The notes: generated from the sequence alone by a model not told the origin. A stretch of DNA of 64,000 bases from JAUNSR01 sp036655355 (GCA_036655355.1 JAVVQG010000016.1:36554-100553); one strand, 5' to 3'. Positions 1 through 9,304 are shown, counted from the first letter of the stretch. A program made the numbers and translations.

Positions 1-164
1 GTATCGATTCATCTTACGACCTGATGAAGTCCGATTTCGGCGAATACGGCGAAATGAACAAAGCGTGGAGCGCGGACGACGTGAAAGGGTTTACAAAAAT
101 TCTGGGCAACCAGACCAAAATATACTATTCGGTTCAATCTAAAAACGAGGAAAAGAAGGCATGA
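1..164 (+). CDS. argG: Argininosuccinate synthase, C-terminal fragment
   Basis: The gene starts before the window; only the last 53 or so codons are seen. The frame reads through segments such as KSDFGEYGEMNKAW and VKGFTKILGN, which are typical of the C-terminus of Bacteroidales argininosuccinate synthase (citrulline + aspartate + ATP to argininosuccinate, cytoplasmic). Its stop codon overlaps the argC start in an ATGA arrangement, indicating translational coupling and one arg operon. Identification rests on a short tail plus the neighbouring argC and argD, so it is good but not independent of context. Confidence 0.85.
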   Translation, partial: IDSSYDLMKSDFGEYGEMNKAWSADDVKGFTKILGNQTKIYYSVQSKNEEKKA

Positions 165-1135
165 TCAATGTAGGTATTATCGGAGGAGCCGGCTATACGG
201 CAGGAGAGCTGTTGAGACTACTGGTGAATCATCCCGACGTACGAATCGTTTTTGTAAACAGTACCAGCAATGCGGGCAATCGGGTGGACGCGGTTCATTC
301 GGGACTGTTCGGCGAAACGGAGTTGCTCTTTACGGATCAGACTCCTTTCGATCAGATCGACCTGCTTTATTTCTGTACTGCGCACGGCGATACCAAGAAG
401 TTCATGGACGCTCACGGCGCCGAACTTCCGGAATCGTTGAAAATCATCGACCTGTCGACAGATTACCGTATGGAATCGGACGAACACGATTTCGTGTACG
501 GATTGCCTGAGATGAATCGGAAAAAGCTGGTTCGCGCCAACCGTGTGGCGAATCCGGGTTGTTTCGCTACCGCTATCCAGTTGGCTTTGCTGCCGCTGGC
601 TAAAAACGGACTGTTGAAAGACGCGGTACACATCAACGGAATCACCGGATCGACCGGGGCGGGACAGCGACCAACCGAAACAACGCATTACAGCTGGCGA
701 AACGACAATATCTCGGTTTACAAAGCCTTCAATCATCAGCATCTGAATGAAATCGGACAAACCATCCGCCAACTGCAGCCTGAATTTAAGGGCGAGGTAA
801 ATTTTATTCCCGTGCGCGGATGTTTTGCAAGAGGCATCTTTGTGACAGCGTATACCAAATGCGACCTGCCTTTGGAAGAGGTGAAGGAGCTTTACCGCGA
901 TGCGTATTCAGATCACTCGTTCACCTTCATTACCGATAAGAATCCCGACCTGAAACAGGTGGTGAATACCAACAAGGCACTCATCTATCTGGAGAAGTCG
1001 GGCGACAACCTGCTGATCATCTCCTGCATCGACAACTTGTTGAAGGGAGCTTCGGGTCAGGCGGTACACAATATGAACCTGCTTTTCGGACTTACCGAAA
1101 CAACAGGTTTGAATCTGAAACCAATGGGATTTTAA
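161..1135 (+). CDS. argC: N-acetyl(succinyl)-gamma-glutamyl-phosphate reductase
   Basis: A 324-residue cytoplasmic NADPH-dependent reductase that converts the acylated glutamyl phosphate to the semialdehyde in arginine synthesis. The N-terminal Rossmann motif GIIGGAGYTAGELLRLL (residues 5-21) and the catalytic cysteine in NPGCFATAIQ (Cys134) are intact, and length is normal for the family. The ATG overlaps the argG stop (ATGA), and argD begins 4 bases after its stop. The ArgF' gene at 51.3-52.3 kb is of the succinylornithine type, so the physiological substrate is probably the N-succinyl rather than the N-acetyl intermediate; that is inference from the pathway, not visible in ArgC. Confidence 0.95.
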   Translation: MINVGIIGGAGYTAGELLRLLVNHPDVRIVFVNSTSNAGNRVDAVHSGLFGETELLFTDQTPFDQIDLLYFCTAHGDTKKFMDAHGAELPESLKIIDLSTDYRMESDEHDFVYGLPEMNRKKLVRANRVANPGCFATAIQLALLPLAKNGLLKDAVHINGITGSTGAGQRPTETTHYSWRNDNISVYKAFNHQHLNEIGQTIRQLQPEFKGEVNFIPVRGCFARGIFVTAYTKCDLPLEEVKELYRDAYSDHSFTFITDKNPDLKQVVNTNKALIYLEKSGDNLLIISCIDNLLKGASGQAVHNMNLLFGLTETTGLNLKPMGF

Positions 1136-1139
1136 TACG

Positions 1140-2276
1140 ATGAATCTATTTGACGTTTATCCGTTATTCGATATAGAGATAGAAAAAGGGAAGGGGTGTC
1201 ACGTTTATGATGCCGCCGGAACCGAATACCTCGACCTTTACGGGGGGCATGCGGTGATTTCCGTAGGTCACGGTCACCCGCACTACCTGCAAGCGTTGGC
1301 TGATCAGGCACAGAAATTGGTGTTTTATTCGAACTCCATTCAGAATCCGCTTCAGCAGAAGCTGGCAGATAAATTAGGGAAAATCTCCGGTTACGACGAT
1401 TATGCCCTGTTTCTGATCAACTCGGGAGCCGAAGCAAACGAGAATGCATTGAAATTGGCCTCTTTCCATACGGGCAAGAAGAAAGTGATCGCTTTTAACA
1501 AGGCGTTTCACGGACGCACGTCGGCAGCGGTGAACATTACGGATAATCCGAGCATCGTTTCGCCGATCAATGACACGTTTCCCGTTTCGTTCCTACCGAT
1601 GAATGACATCGACGCAGTACGGGGAGAACTTGCAAAAGGTGATGTTTGTGCCGTAGTGATTGAAGGCATCACGGGTGTGGGCGGTATTCAGATACCACAG
1701 GAGCAGTTTCTTCGCGATTTGCGTGAGGAGACCACCAAACACGGAGTAGTGCTTATCCTGGATGAGATCCAGTCCGGATACGGACGCAGCGGAAAGTTTT
1801 TCGCCCATCAATATGCGGGGATCAAACCCGATCTGATCACTTGTGCAAAAGGGATCGCCAACGGTTTTCCGTTTGCAGCGGTGTTGATCAGTCCCCTGTT
1901 TACCCCGAAATACGGCCTTCTGGGAACTACGTTCGGCGGAAACCACCTGGGGTGTGCGGCTGCAATCGCCGTCTTGGATATTATCGAACAGGAGAATTTG
2001 GTTGAGAATGCCGCTAAAGTGGGCGGTTACCTCATCGAACAGCTGAAGGCGATGAATATTCCGGGCATCAAAGAGATTCGTGGCAAAGGTCTGATGATCG
2101 GTATTGAGTTTAAAGAATCGGCAAAGGAGATCCGTACGAAACTACTTTTCGAACAGAAAGTGTTTACCGGTGCGGCCGGTACGACGGTGATCCGTCTACT
2201 GCCTCCGCTTACCCTTACCATCGAGGAAGCGGATGAATTCCTGAACCGCTTTAAAAAGGTACTTGAATTGAACTAA
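1140..2276 (+). CDS. argD: Acetyl/succinylornithine aminotransferase
   Basis: A 378-residue class III PLP-dependent aminotransferase. The pattern LFLINSGAEANENALKLA (about 90-107), the LILDEIQSGYGRSG block (206-219) and the PLP lysine in ITCAKGIANGFPFA (Lys237) are all present. It moves an amino group from glutamate to the acylated glutamate semialdehyde, forming acylornithine. Position directly after argC, 4 bases downstream, supports arginine synthesis rather than catabolism. In Bacteroidales the acyl group is expected to be succinyl. It appears to be the last gene of this operon, since a hairpin with a T run follows at 2345. Confidence 0.93.
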   Translation: MNLFDVYPLFDIEIEKGKGCHVYDAAGTEYLDLYGGHAVISVGHGHPHYLQALADQAQKLVFYSNSIQNPLQQKLADKLGKISGYDDYALFLINSGAEANENALKLASFHTGKKKVIAFNKAFHGRTSAAVNITDNPSIVSPINDTFPVSFLPMNDIDAVRGELAKGDVCAVVIEGITGVGGIQIPQEQFLRDLREETTKHGVVLILDEIQSGYGRSGKFFAHQYAGIKPDLITCAKGIANGFPFAAVLISPLFTPKYGLLGTTFGGNHLGCAAAIAVLDIIEQENLVENAAKVGGYLIEQLKAMNIPGIKEIRGKGLMIGIEFKESAKEIRTKLLFEQKVFTGAAGTTVIRLLPPLTLTIEEADEFLNRFKKVLELN

Positions 2277-2344
2277 GAAAAAATAACATGCTGCGGTAGC
2301 TCCGGGTCGTTTGATTTGGGAGAAGCCATAGATTAAAGAGAAAG

Positions 2345-2386
2345 AGGCTGTCTGAAAACACATTGTTTTTAGGCAGCCTTTTTGTT
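2345..2386 (+). terminator. Rho-independent terminator after argD
   Basis: AGGCTGTCTGAAAACA and TGTTTTTAGGCAGCCT form a stem of about 16 bp with two mismatches, followed by TTTTTG. It lies 70 bases after the argD stop and would end the argG-C-D transcript. Confidence 0.75.
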
Positions 2387-2548
2387 GTTTCATTCCGAGA
2401 AGCATTACATATGAATCTTCAGAGCACTATAAAGGTATAAAAAGAGAGGAGTATGTGATAACAAGGAACCCGTTTAATTGCTTATTTTTATACTTCCTTT
2501 TTGATTCCGGAGTCACTATCCACACATAGGGGCTTAAAAAACAATGCA

Positions 2549-3127
2549 ATGAATCAGTTTACAGAAAATATACGTTCGGTTTATCCCGTTTCAGACGAAG
2601 CCATAAAATTACTTTTTGACTCATCCCGATTAATGACTTTTCCCAAAGGAGCTACCGTTATATCCGAGGGCGACGCCAATAATAAAATATATCTTCTGAA
2701 GGAGGGATTCAGCCGTGCATTCGTCAATCGGGAGGGGAAAGATGTTACCGTATGGTTTTCTTTTCCGGGAGAACCCCTGTTAATGATTTTGGGTACTATC
2801 TCACCTGCCGTTTCGCTTGTCAATGTAGAAACACTCGAAGAAAGCAGCGTGTTGGTGCTTGAGCGTACGGAAATGGAGCGACTATTCCGTCAAAATCTAG
2901 AACTGTGTAATTGGGGGCGTTTGCTCGCCGACAAATACCTGCTCATGCTTGAGGAGTTCGTGACCATTGATTTGTGTATACCCGCAAGTGAGCGTTACCT
3001 GCGTCTGATGAAAAACATTCCCGAACTGCTCCATAAAGCTTCCCTCAAGCACGTCGCATCGTATCTACTGATCACTCCGGAATCACTCAGTCGCATCCGA
3101 AGTCGCATCCGTAATAAGAAGAAATAA
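2549..3127 (+). CDS. Crp/Fnr-family transcriptional regulator
   Basis: About 192 residues from the ATG at 2549 (MNQFTENIRS). The open frame extends upstream to a TTG at 2501, but nothing supports initiation there. The N-terminal part is a cyclic-nucleotide-binding-like beta roll (FPKGATVISEGD, IYLLKEGFSRAFV). The C-terminus carries a short recognition-helix segment, LKHVASYLLITPESLSRIRS, as in many Bacteroidales Crp-like proteins. The effector is unknown, and no Fnr-type cysteine cluster is visible. The stop codon directly abuts the stop of the convergent MATE gene, with no spacer for a terminator. Confidence 0.85.
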   Translation: MNQFTENIRSVYPVSDEAIKLLFDSSRLMTFPKGATVISEGDANNKIYLLKEGFSRAFVNREGKDVTVWFSFPGEPLLMILGTISPAVSLVNVETLEESSVLVLERTEMERLFRQNLELCNWGRLLADKYLLMLEEFVTIDLCIPASERYLRLMKNIPELLHKASLKHVASYLLITPESLSRIRSRIRNKKK

Positions 3128-4486
3128 CTATTTTTTCTTGTCGTATACGAAAATAGCCAAGAAAACCGCCAATCCCATTAAATCGGCGCAACCTACCGAA
3201 AGCCAGATGCCTGCCACTCCCCATAGAGTGGGTAGCAGCATGAATGTTGTAACCGGAAATATCACTCCGCGAAGGGTTGATACGGTGGTAGCCACCCGCG
3301 AGCGCTCCGTACTTTGATAATAGCTTATGGCTGCAATGTTGAGCAGGAAAAATAAAAATCCCAATGCAAACAGCGGCATCCCCTCTACGGCAATGGCAAA
3401 TGCTTTCTCTCCGGGAGAGAGAAACAGTGAAATAATTTGCCGCCCAAAAATCATCATCACACCGGTGATAACGATTCCAAAAACGGTGGCTGTGAGAAAT
3501 GTGAGCCGCACGGCCTTGCGAATCCTACTTTTGTCGCCTAATCCGTGATTATAGCTGATAATTGGCTGTGCCGACTGTCCGATTGCATTACTAATCATAA
3601 ATACCAACGGATAGCAATAACAAGCCACACTAAATGCTGCCACCCCTTCTTCGCCTAGCATCCGCACAAATACATAATTGCCGACAAACATCATTACCGC
3701 CACGGCAAGCTCACCAAACAGTGCCGACGATCCCAACTCAATGTGCCATCCGATATTGCGCGCCATCTGTTTCAATAATCGCAAATCGGGACGCCAAACG
3801 AACCTTATTTTCAGTAATCGCGCTCCCAATAGCAGGTAGGCAATTACCATCACACCTCCCGAAGCAAACCCGATTGCCGTAGCGATAGCCGCTCCCTTCA
3901 GTCCCATCCCCAACGGAAAGATAAATACATAATCGAGCACGATGTTGATAAATGCGGGTATTACACTGCATAACATCGCATAGCGAGGCGATCCGTCGAG
4001 CCGGATAACGAACATCCCCACATTCATCAACAACAGAAACGGAAAGCCGCCGGCGATATAATATAGATAATTTACGGCCAAAGGGCGCAGCCGTTCGGTT
4101 GCTCCCAACAAATTGGCCACTTCTCCACTCACACTTACCATCAACAGTGACAACACGCCCATGAAAATGGTAAATACAATGATTGATTGGCTCATGTGCA
4201 TCATCGCCCCAAACATCTTTCCTTTGGCCATCTGGAGCGAAACGGCAATCGAGCACCCAATGCCTGCCATCAGTGCCACTCCTGTGACAATCATAAAAAG
4301 CGGAGCGATAATATTGATCGCGGCCAGGGCATCACTCCCGACTCCTTGTCCCACAAAAATCCCATCGGCAATCGTTAACGATACGCCTGCTATCATCCCC
4401 AACAGGGTCGGGATGAAAATTTTCCTGAATAGTTTTGTTACTTCTGTCTTCCCGAAATCGAGTTCTTCCGATACTGGTTGTTGCAT
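3128..4486 (-). CDS. MATE-family multidrug/cation antiporter
   Basis: About 452 residues from the ATG at 4486 (MQQPVSEELDF), which follows a purine-rich, A-rich leader; a longer frame starts with GTG at 4531. The protein has about 12 hydrophobic segments in two similar halves, beginning with IFIPTLLGMIAGVSLTIADG, the usual MATE first helix. MATE proteins exchange Na+ or H+ for drugs or cationic metabolites across the inner membrane. It is convergent with the Crp-family gene with zero spacing. The substrate cannot be inferred. Confidence 0.9.
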   Translation of the reverse strand: MQQPVSEELDFGKTEVTKLFRKIFIPTLLGMIAGVSLTIADGIFVGQGVGSDALAAINIIAPLFMIVTGVALMAGIGCSIAVSLQMAKGKMFGAMMHMSQSIIVFTIFMGVLSLLMVSVSGEVANLLGATERLRPLAVNYLYYIAGGFPFLLLMNVGMFVIRLDGSPRYAMLCSVIPAFINIVLDYVFIFPLGMGLKGAAIATAIGFASGGVMVIAYLLLGARLLKIRFVWRPDLRLLKQMARNIGWHIELGSSALFGELAVAVMMFVGNYVFVRMLGEEGVAAFSVACYCYPLVFMISNAIGQSAQPIISYNHGLGDKSRIRKAVRLTFLTATVFGIVITGVMMIFGRQIISLFLSPGEKAFAIAVEGMPLFALGFLFFLLNIAAISYYQSTERSRVATTVSTLRGVIFPVTTFMLLPTLWGVAGIWLSVGCADLMGLAVFLAIFVYDKKK

Positions 4487-4654
4487 TTTTATATCTCTTT
4501 TTTTGAGTTGTCCCGACTCGATGTGAGTCACGACGATGATTCGGATGCAAAATTAACGGGAAGGTGTGGGCTGAAAATTGATGTAAGTTAAGAAATGGGG
4601 CGGTAGCATGGGAATAAGGTAAATGGCAGGGCGAATTTTTTATTTAAACAAAGG

Positions 4655-4687
4655 AAGGTCTGCCTCTTTGGAAGACAGACCTTTTAA
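4655..4687. terminator. Hairpin in the MATE-proC intergenic region
   Basis: AAGGTCTG and CAGACCTT form a short stem followed by TTTT, inside the 580-base gap between the divergent MATE gene and proC. The same arm sequences form the stem of the much longer terminator after fucA (51201-51255). No gene ends just upstream on the plus strand, so its role is unclear. The rest of the gap is AT-rich and holds the repeat at 4948-5007 but no credible ORF. Confidence 0.45.
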
Positions 4688-4947
4688 GAAAATTGCTGCT
4701 AAGCGAGAGATTTTCCCTTAATCTATGTTTAATCAACTGTAATAAAGTTATAATATTTCCGGCTATTTTAAAAATAAATTGAAAGAAAAAACAGGGTAAA
4801 AGATATAAATATGTTCAAAAACTTTATTTCAAAGCGGAAGAATGCCTTTCTGTACTTTCGGGATTTCACTGTTTTCTTCCAAATCGACCAATTCGTTTAA
4901 AGATGAAGTTCTGTTTTGGAACTAACCGAATTTCACCTACCTTTATA

Positions 4948-5007
4948 ACAAGGATAATCCATCTATGACAAGGATAATCCTTCTATAACAAGGATAATCC
5001 TTCCGTT
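4948..5007. repeat. Three tandem 20-bp palindromic repeats before proC
   Basis: Three head-to-tail copies at exactly 20-bp period (starts 4948, 4968, 4988), each containing ACAAGGATAATCC. In copies two and three the core reads AAGGATAATCCTT, an imperfect dyad around a central A. The block ends about 60 bases before the proC ATG. The period of about two helical turns suggests an operator array, but this is inference. Confidence 0.7.
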
Positions 5008-5067
5008 GAAGTTCGCGATAACGGAATTGCGAATTTGCAGTTCGCGTAAACATTAAACCAAATAAAA

Positions 5068-5862
5068 ATGAAGATAACCATTATCGGTGCCGGAAACATG
5101 GGCGGGGCAATAGCCCGAGGCTTGGCACAGGGAACTATTTTTAATGAGAAAGACATTACGGTGACGGCACGTTCCGGAAAAACGCTTCAGGCACTTCAGT
5201 CGGCTAATCCCGGATTTATCGTATCGATGGATAATGCCGAAGCGATTAAAGATGCCGATATCGTACTGCTTGCCGTAAAACCGTGGTTGTTGGAATCGGT
5301 GATCGATCAGATCCGACACACACTGAATCTCAAAAAACAAATTATTCTCTCCGTCGTGGCTGCGGTAAGTTTTGCGGATCTTCAGAAAATGCTCTGCGGT
5401 GATGAAACCTTTTCGCCTGTTCTATTCCGGATCATTCCCAATACGGCGGTTGCCGTTCGGCAGAGTATGACGATCATTTCTGCTAAAAATGCGACCATCG
5501 AACAAACCAACCTAATCAAATCTATTTTTGACGAGTTGGGCGAATCGGCCGTTGTGGAGGAAAACCTCATGGGGGCGGCGACAGCTCTTTGCTCTTGTGG
5601 AATCGCTTTTGCGTACAAATACATACAGGCAAATATCAATGGGGCCGTCGAACTGGGACTCTATCCCGATCAAGCACGAAAAATGATTACACAGACCCTG
5701 CGCGGGGCCGCTGATCTGATGGATGCCAACGATAGCATGCCCGAAGCGGAGATCTTTAAGGTTACCACTCCCGGCGGAATCACCATCAAAGGGCTCAATG
5801 AGATGGATGCCAACGGATTCTCAACGGCGGTGGTGAAAGCATTAAAGGTAAGTACGAAATGA
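5068..5862 (+). CDS. proC: Pyrroline-5-carboxylate reductase
   Basis: A 264-residue cytoplasmic NAD(P)H-dependent reductase that makes L-proline from pyrroline-5-carboxylate. The N-terminal dinucleotide motif GAGNMGG (7-13), the LLAVKPWLLE segment and the C-terminal TTPGGITIKGLNEM block are typical of ProC, and length is normal. The stop overlaps the start of the Fic gene (ATGA), so the two are translationally coupled. proB and proA sit on the opposite strand near 54-56 kb. Confidence 0.95.
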   Translation: MKITIIGAGNMGGAIARGLAQGTIFNEKDITVTARSGKTLQALQSANPGFIVSMDNAEAIKDADIVLLAVKPWLLESVIDQIRHTLNLKKQIILSVVAAVSFADLQKMLCGDETFSPVLFRIIPNTAVAVRQSMTIISAKNATIEQTNLIKSIFDELGESAVVEENLMGAATALCSCGIAFAYKYIQANINGAVELGLYPDQARKMITQTLRGAADLMDANDSMPEAEIFKVTTPGGITIKGLNEMDANGFSTAVVKALKVSTK

Positions 5863-6698
5863 AAGAATTTGAAGAATATATTCGTCAAGGCGAACCTCAG
5901 AAGTGTGAGAAAGTCAATGCGTGGCAGACTGCTATTGGCTTGCAGGCAGTCGACGGTCTGAATACTTCAGACTATTTGATTGAGACCGCCAAGCATCATA
6001 TTGAAGGGGATATCACTATAGAGGAAGCCAAACAGTTGATAGATAGTTATTATCAGTCAAAAAGCATCGTTTCTCCAAATGATAGTAGAACCGAAGAGGC
6101 GGATAAAGTAGCAGCGCGTATAACCGAAATACTTTCTGAAAATTCATTCAATTTCTCTCCTATCGAGTATATCAGTATCCACAAGCGACTTTTTGAAGGT
6201 ATCTATCCGTTTGCCGGTATTCTTAGAGATTATAACATCTCAAAGAAGGAGTGGGTATTGAGGGGTGAAACTGTAATTTACAGCAATGCAAGGAACCTAA
6301 AGGAGACGTTGGAGTATGATTTTGATCAAGAGAAGAAATTTAGTTATCGGGGGATCGGCTTACAAAAAACCATAGCGCATTTAGCGCGGTTTGTGGCAGA
6401 TTTATGGCAAATACATCCATTTGGTGAGGGTAATACGCGCACAACTGCGCTTTTTACAATTAAATATCTCCGTACGCTCGGTTTTGATATCCATAATGAT
6501 CAGTTTGCCGCCAATTCGTGGTATTTCCGGAATGCCCTAGTACGTGCTAATTATAACGATATCAAGGCGGGTGTGTATGCGACTTCGGAGTACTTGGAGC
6601 TCTTTTTTAGAAATCTATTGATGGATGAACACCATCTGCTCAGAAACCGTAATCTGCTTATTCCGAATCAAGACGAGAAACAGGTCGGTTTGACCTAA
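5859..6698 (+). CDS. Fic-family protein with VbhA-like N-terminal helix region
   Basis: A 279-residue protein with the complete Fic active-site motif HPFGEGNTRT (186-195), which catalyses AMPylation or a related nucleotidyl transfer onto hydroxyl side chains. The SIHKRLFEGIYPFAG segment (106-119) is the usual preceding Fic helix. The N-terminal stretch IEGDITIEEAKQLIDSYY (48-65) resembles the antitoxin VbhA-type helix fused to many Bacteroidales Fic proteins; I do not see an exact S/TxxxE(G/N) inhibitory motif. The start overlaps the proC stop by four bases. The target is unknown. Confidence 0.88.
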   Translation: MKEFEEYIRQGEPQKCEKVNAWQTAIGLQAVDGLNTSDYLIETAKHHIEGDITIEEAKQLIDSYYQSKSIVSPNDSRTEEADKVAARITEILSENSFNFSPIEYISIHKRLFEGIYPFAGILRDYNISKKEWVLRGETVIYSNARNLKETLEYDFDQEKKFSYRGIGLQKTIAHLARFVADLWQIHPFGEGNTRTTALFTIKYLRTLGFDIHNDQFAANSWYFRNALVRANYNDIKAGVYATSEYLELFFRNLLMDEHHLLRNRNLLIPNQDEKQVGLT

Positions 6699-6791
6699 TT
6701 CCTCTCCAATGTAGCGAGGGATGCTGTAAATGACATTGTAAAATCGATTTCGAATCATCCAACGATAACCCTAAACGAGGAGGTATATCAT

Positions 6792-6830
6792 TGTCCAATA
6801 TTTTGACGGTAAATGTCTAAATATTGGACA
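6792..6830. promoter_or_regulatory. Two tandem activator sites (TGTC-N9-GACA type)
   Basis: Two 17-bp imperfect palindromes with TGTC and GAC(A/G) arms and an AT-rich centre, at 6792-6808 and 6814-6830, spaced 22 bp start to start. They lie about 112 and 90 bp upstream of the predicted start of the sigma-54 promoter at 6886, the usual place for enhancer-binding protein sites. The same motif recurs three times before the TolC gene. Confidence 0.72.
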
Positions 6831-6885
6831 ATTGTTGTTTTATGCTGTTTTTGTAAACTGCCTATTATCAATAATATAGTGGTTG

Positions 6886-6901
6886 TGGCACGCCTTTTGC
6901 A
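6886..6901 (+). promoter_or_regulatory. Sigma-54 (-24/-12) promoter of the first permease operon
   Basis: TGGCACG-N4-TTGCA matches the sigma-54 consensus exactly, with correct spacing between the GG and GC doublets. The transcript should start near 6912, 26 bases before the ATG at 6938. Confidence 0.85.
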
Positions 6902-6937
6902 ATCCGGAAGTAGAAACATACAGTAAAGAAGATACAA

Positions 6938-9304
6938 ATGAGAACACTTTATCTTGCATTCAGGAATCTGTTCCGGAAAGGGCAAAACAATGTCATAAAA
7001 ATCATCTCACTGGCAATCGGACTGACGTTGGGATTGGTCTTGATTGCCCGAATCTCCTTCGAGCGGTCGTACGACACGTTCTACCCCGAGCATGAGCAAC
7101 TTTATATGGTTTATTCCCGCTACGTGCTCAACGGTGAGCCGGAGAAATTTTATCCGCAGGTGAGCGGGGGTGTCGTGCCGGCTCTGGCTCGTGAGATTCC
7201 GCAGATTGAAGCGGGTACGCGCCTCGACCGGATGGGGAATCAAGTGATATTCGACCGGGAGAAGAACCGGTACGTAGGGGAGGTGATCTTCGCCGACAGC
7301 GCTTTCTTCGACGTCTTACCGCGCCCCGTTCTCGCGGGCGATCCCAAGCAGATCCTTACGTCGCCGAAACTGGCGATGATCTCCGAATCGCTGGCTCAAA
7401 GCATCGGCGGTACGAATGCGGTGGGCGAGCAGTTTACGTTTAGCACTTTCCCCGGCGAGTGGATCACAATAGCGGGTATTTTTAAAGATGTTCCTGAGAA
7501 TTCGCACCTTAAATACGATATCGTGCTCTCCTTTCAGAGCTTCAACGCCTTTTTTGGGTGGGATTGTACGGATGGTTGGATGGGTTGCGACCGCTTTCGG
7601 GGGTATGTAAAGCTCAAGCCGGGTACCGATACCGAATCGCTTGCACCGATGATCCGCGAGATTCAGCGTAAGAATCAAGATTTTGAGATGATGAGCAAGG
7701 CGGGAGTGGAGCTCAGTTACTTCCTTGAGCCGATGGCGATGGCGTACCGCAATACCGAAGAGGTGAAGAAATCTACGTTGATATTGGCGATCATCGCCTT
7801 CGCTCTGCTGTGTACGGCGGCGCTGAACTACATTCTGATTACCATCTCCTCGATGATCAGCCGCAGCAAAAGCATCGCCATTCAGAAATGCAACGGGGCG
7901 ACCCGGCTGAACATCCTGACGGGTTTTCTGGCCGAAGCGTTCGTGCATGTTTTCATCGCCCTTGTGTTGTCTCTGTGTCTGATCTTCCTTTTCCGCGCAG
8001 CGGTGGAGGAGATGGCATCGGCCACCCTTCGCTCACTTTTCAGCGGGCAGACGCTTCTGATCTTTGCCGGTGTGCTGGTTGCCTTGTTTCTGGCCGCGGG
8101 ACTCATTCCGGCTTACCTCTTCTCAAAGATTCCCGTATCGCACGCTTTCCGCAACATGAAGGTGTCGCGCCGCAAATGGAAACAGCCGCTTCTGCTGCTG
8201 CAGTTCGGAGCCACCGCTTTTATGTTCACCCTGCTTTTTGTGATTCGGGGACAATACGAGTTGGTGACGAACTACGATCTGGGATACAGTCACGATAAGC
8301 TGGTGTATTGCTCGCTGTGGGGAATGTCCGCCGATCAGCGGTTGTCCGCCATGGAGGAGTTGCGCAAGAATCCCGTGGTGAGTGACGTGTCGAGTTGCAA
8401 TACGATGCCCATCTTGGGGGCGAGCGGCAACAACGTGTATCATCCCGAAACCGGAGAGGAGCTTTTCAACCTAGCCGATATGGAACAAGTGGACGCTCAT
8501 TTTTTCGAGACGATGGAGATTCCGATATTCGAAGGACGAGCCTTCAGAAACTCGCTCAGCGATACGGCACAGGTGATGGTGAGTCGTCACTTGGCCGATA
8601 AATTATCCGAGATAATGGGCTGGGAAGAGGGTGTGGTGGGGAAACCGATCCGGGTAACGGGACAACGTTACAACACTCAGACCATCATCGGGGTGTTCGA
8701 CGATATCAAACTGGGAAATTTCCAGTCGCCCGACCAGCGTCCCGTGATGATCTCCTTCACCCCCAAAGCGGGTAGTATCCTAATGGTTCGTCTTCAGGAG
8801 CTCACTCCGGAGAATATCCGAATCGTTTCCGACCAATTGAAGACGCAGTTTCCCGATCGGGATATCGTGGTGAATGCCTACGATAACGTGATTCTTGAAA
8901 ACTATCACCAGTCGCGGATCTTTCGCGATGTGGTATTTATCGGCGCCATCGCCACGCTGTTGATCAGTCTGATCGGACTGATCGGATATGTGAACGATGA
9001 AACCAACCGTCGCCGCTCCGAAATTGCCGTGCGTCGCGTAACGGGAGCCTCTTTTTTGGAGATTCTGGTGCTTTTCTTGAGAGACATTCTCTTCTTCGCC
9101 GTTCCGGGCGTTTTGGTCGGAGTGGTATTTGCCTGGTGGACGGGTGAAAAATGGATGGAGATGTTCGTGGAGAAACTACCGTTCAACCTACTCCTTTTTA
9201 TCGCCTGTGGCATTGCCGTACTCTCTGTTATTCTCTTTACCGTATTGAGTAACACTTGGAAAGCGGCGAATGAGAATCCTGTAAACTTTTTAAAAAGCGA
9301 ATAA
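6938..9304 (+). CDS. FtsX/MacB-like ABC transporter permease 1
   Basis: A 788-residue inner-membrane protein of the duplicated Bacteroidota type: one N-terminal helix (about 20-42), a large periplasmic domain, four helices (about 282-304, 330-350, 375-397, 417-436), a second periplasmic domain, and three final helices (about 668-773). The C-terminal EIAVRRVTGAS segment is the coupling region contacting the ATPase, and NPVNFLKSE is the usual family tail. MacB-like permeases do not channel substrate through the membrane; they use ATP in the cytoplasm to move periplasmic substrates into a TolC conduit. No ATPase lies beside it, so it presumably shares the one at 17471-18151. Expression is from the sigma-54 promoter upstream. 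Confidence 0.9.
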   Translation: MRTLYLAFRNLFRKGQNNVIKIISLAIGLTLGLVLIARISFERSYDTFYPEHEQLYMVYSRYVLNGEPEKFYPQVSGGVVPALAREIPQIEAGTRLDRMGNQVIFDREKNRYVGEVIFADSAFFDVLPRPVLAGDPKQILTSPKLAMISESLAQSIGGTNAVGEQFTFSTFPGEWITIAGIFKDVPENSHLKYDIVLSFQSFNAFFGWDCTDGWMGCDRFRGYVKLKPGTDTESLAPMIREIQRKNQDFEMMSKAGVELSYFLEPMAMAYRNTEEVKKSTLILAIIAFALLCTAALNYILITISSMISRSKSIAIQKCNGATRLNILTGFLAEAFVHVFIALVLSLCLIFLFRAAVEEMASATLRSLFSGQTLLIFAGVLVALFLAAGLIPAYLFSKIPVSHAFRNMKVSRRKWKQPLLLLQFGATAFMFTLLFVIRGQYELVTNYDLGYSHDKLVYCSLWGMSADQRLSAMEELRKNPVVSDVSSCNTMPILGASGNNVYHPETGEELFNLADMEQVDAHFFETMEIPIFEGRAFRNSLSDTAQVMVSRHLADKLSEIMGWEEGVVGKPIRVTGQRYNTQTIIGVFDDIKLGNFQSPDQRPVMISFTPKAGSILMVRLQELTPENIRIVSDQLKTQFPDRDIVVNAYDNVILENYHQSRIFRDVVFIGAIATLLISLIGLIGYVNDETNRRRSEIAVRRVTGASFLEILVLFLRDILFFAVPGVLVGVVFAWWTGEKWMEMFVEKLPFNLLLFIACGIAVLSVILFTVLSNTWKAANENPVNFLKSE

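Noticed and set aside
218..772. Long minus-strand frame opposite argC, and similar antisense frames opposite most genes
   Set aside because: Shadows of well-identified genes; no family resemblance and no start context.
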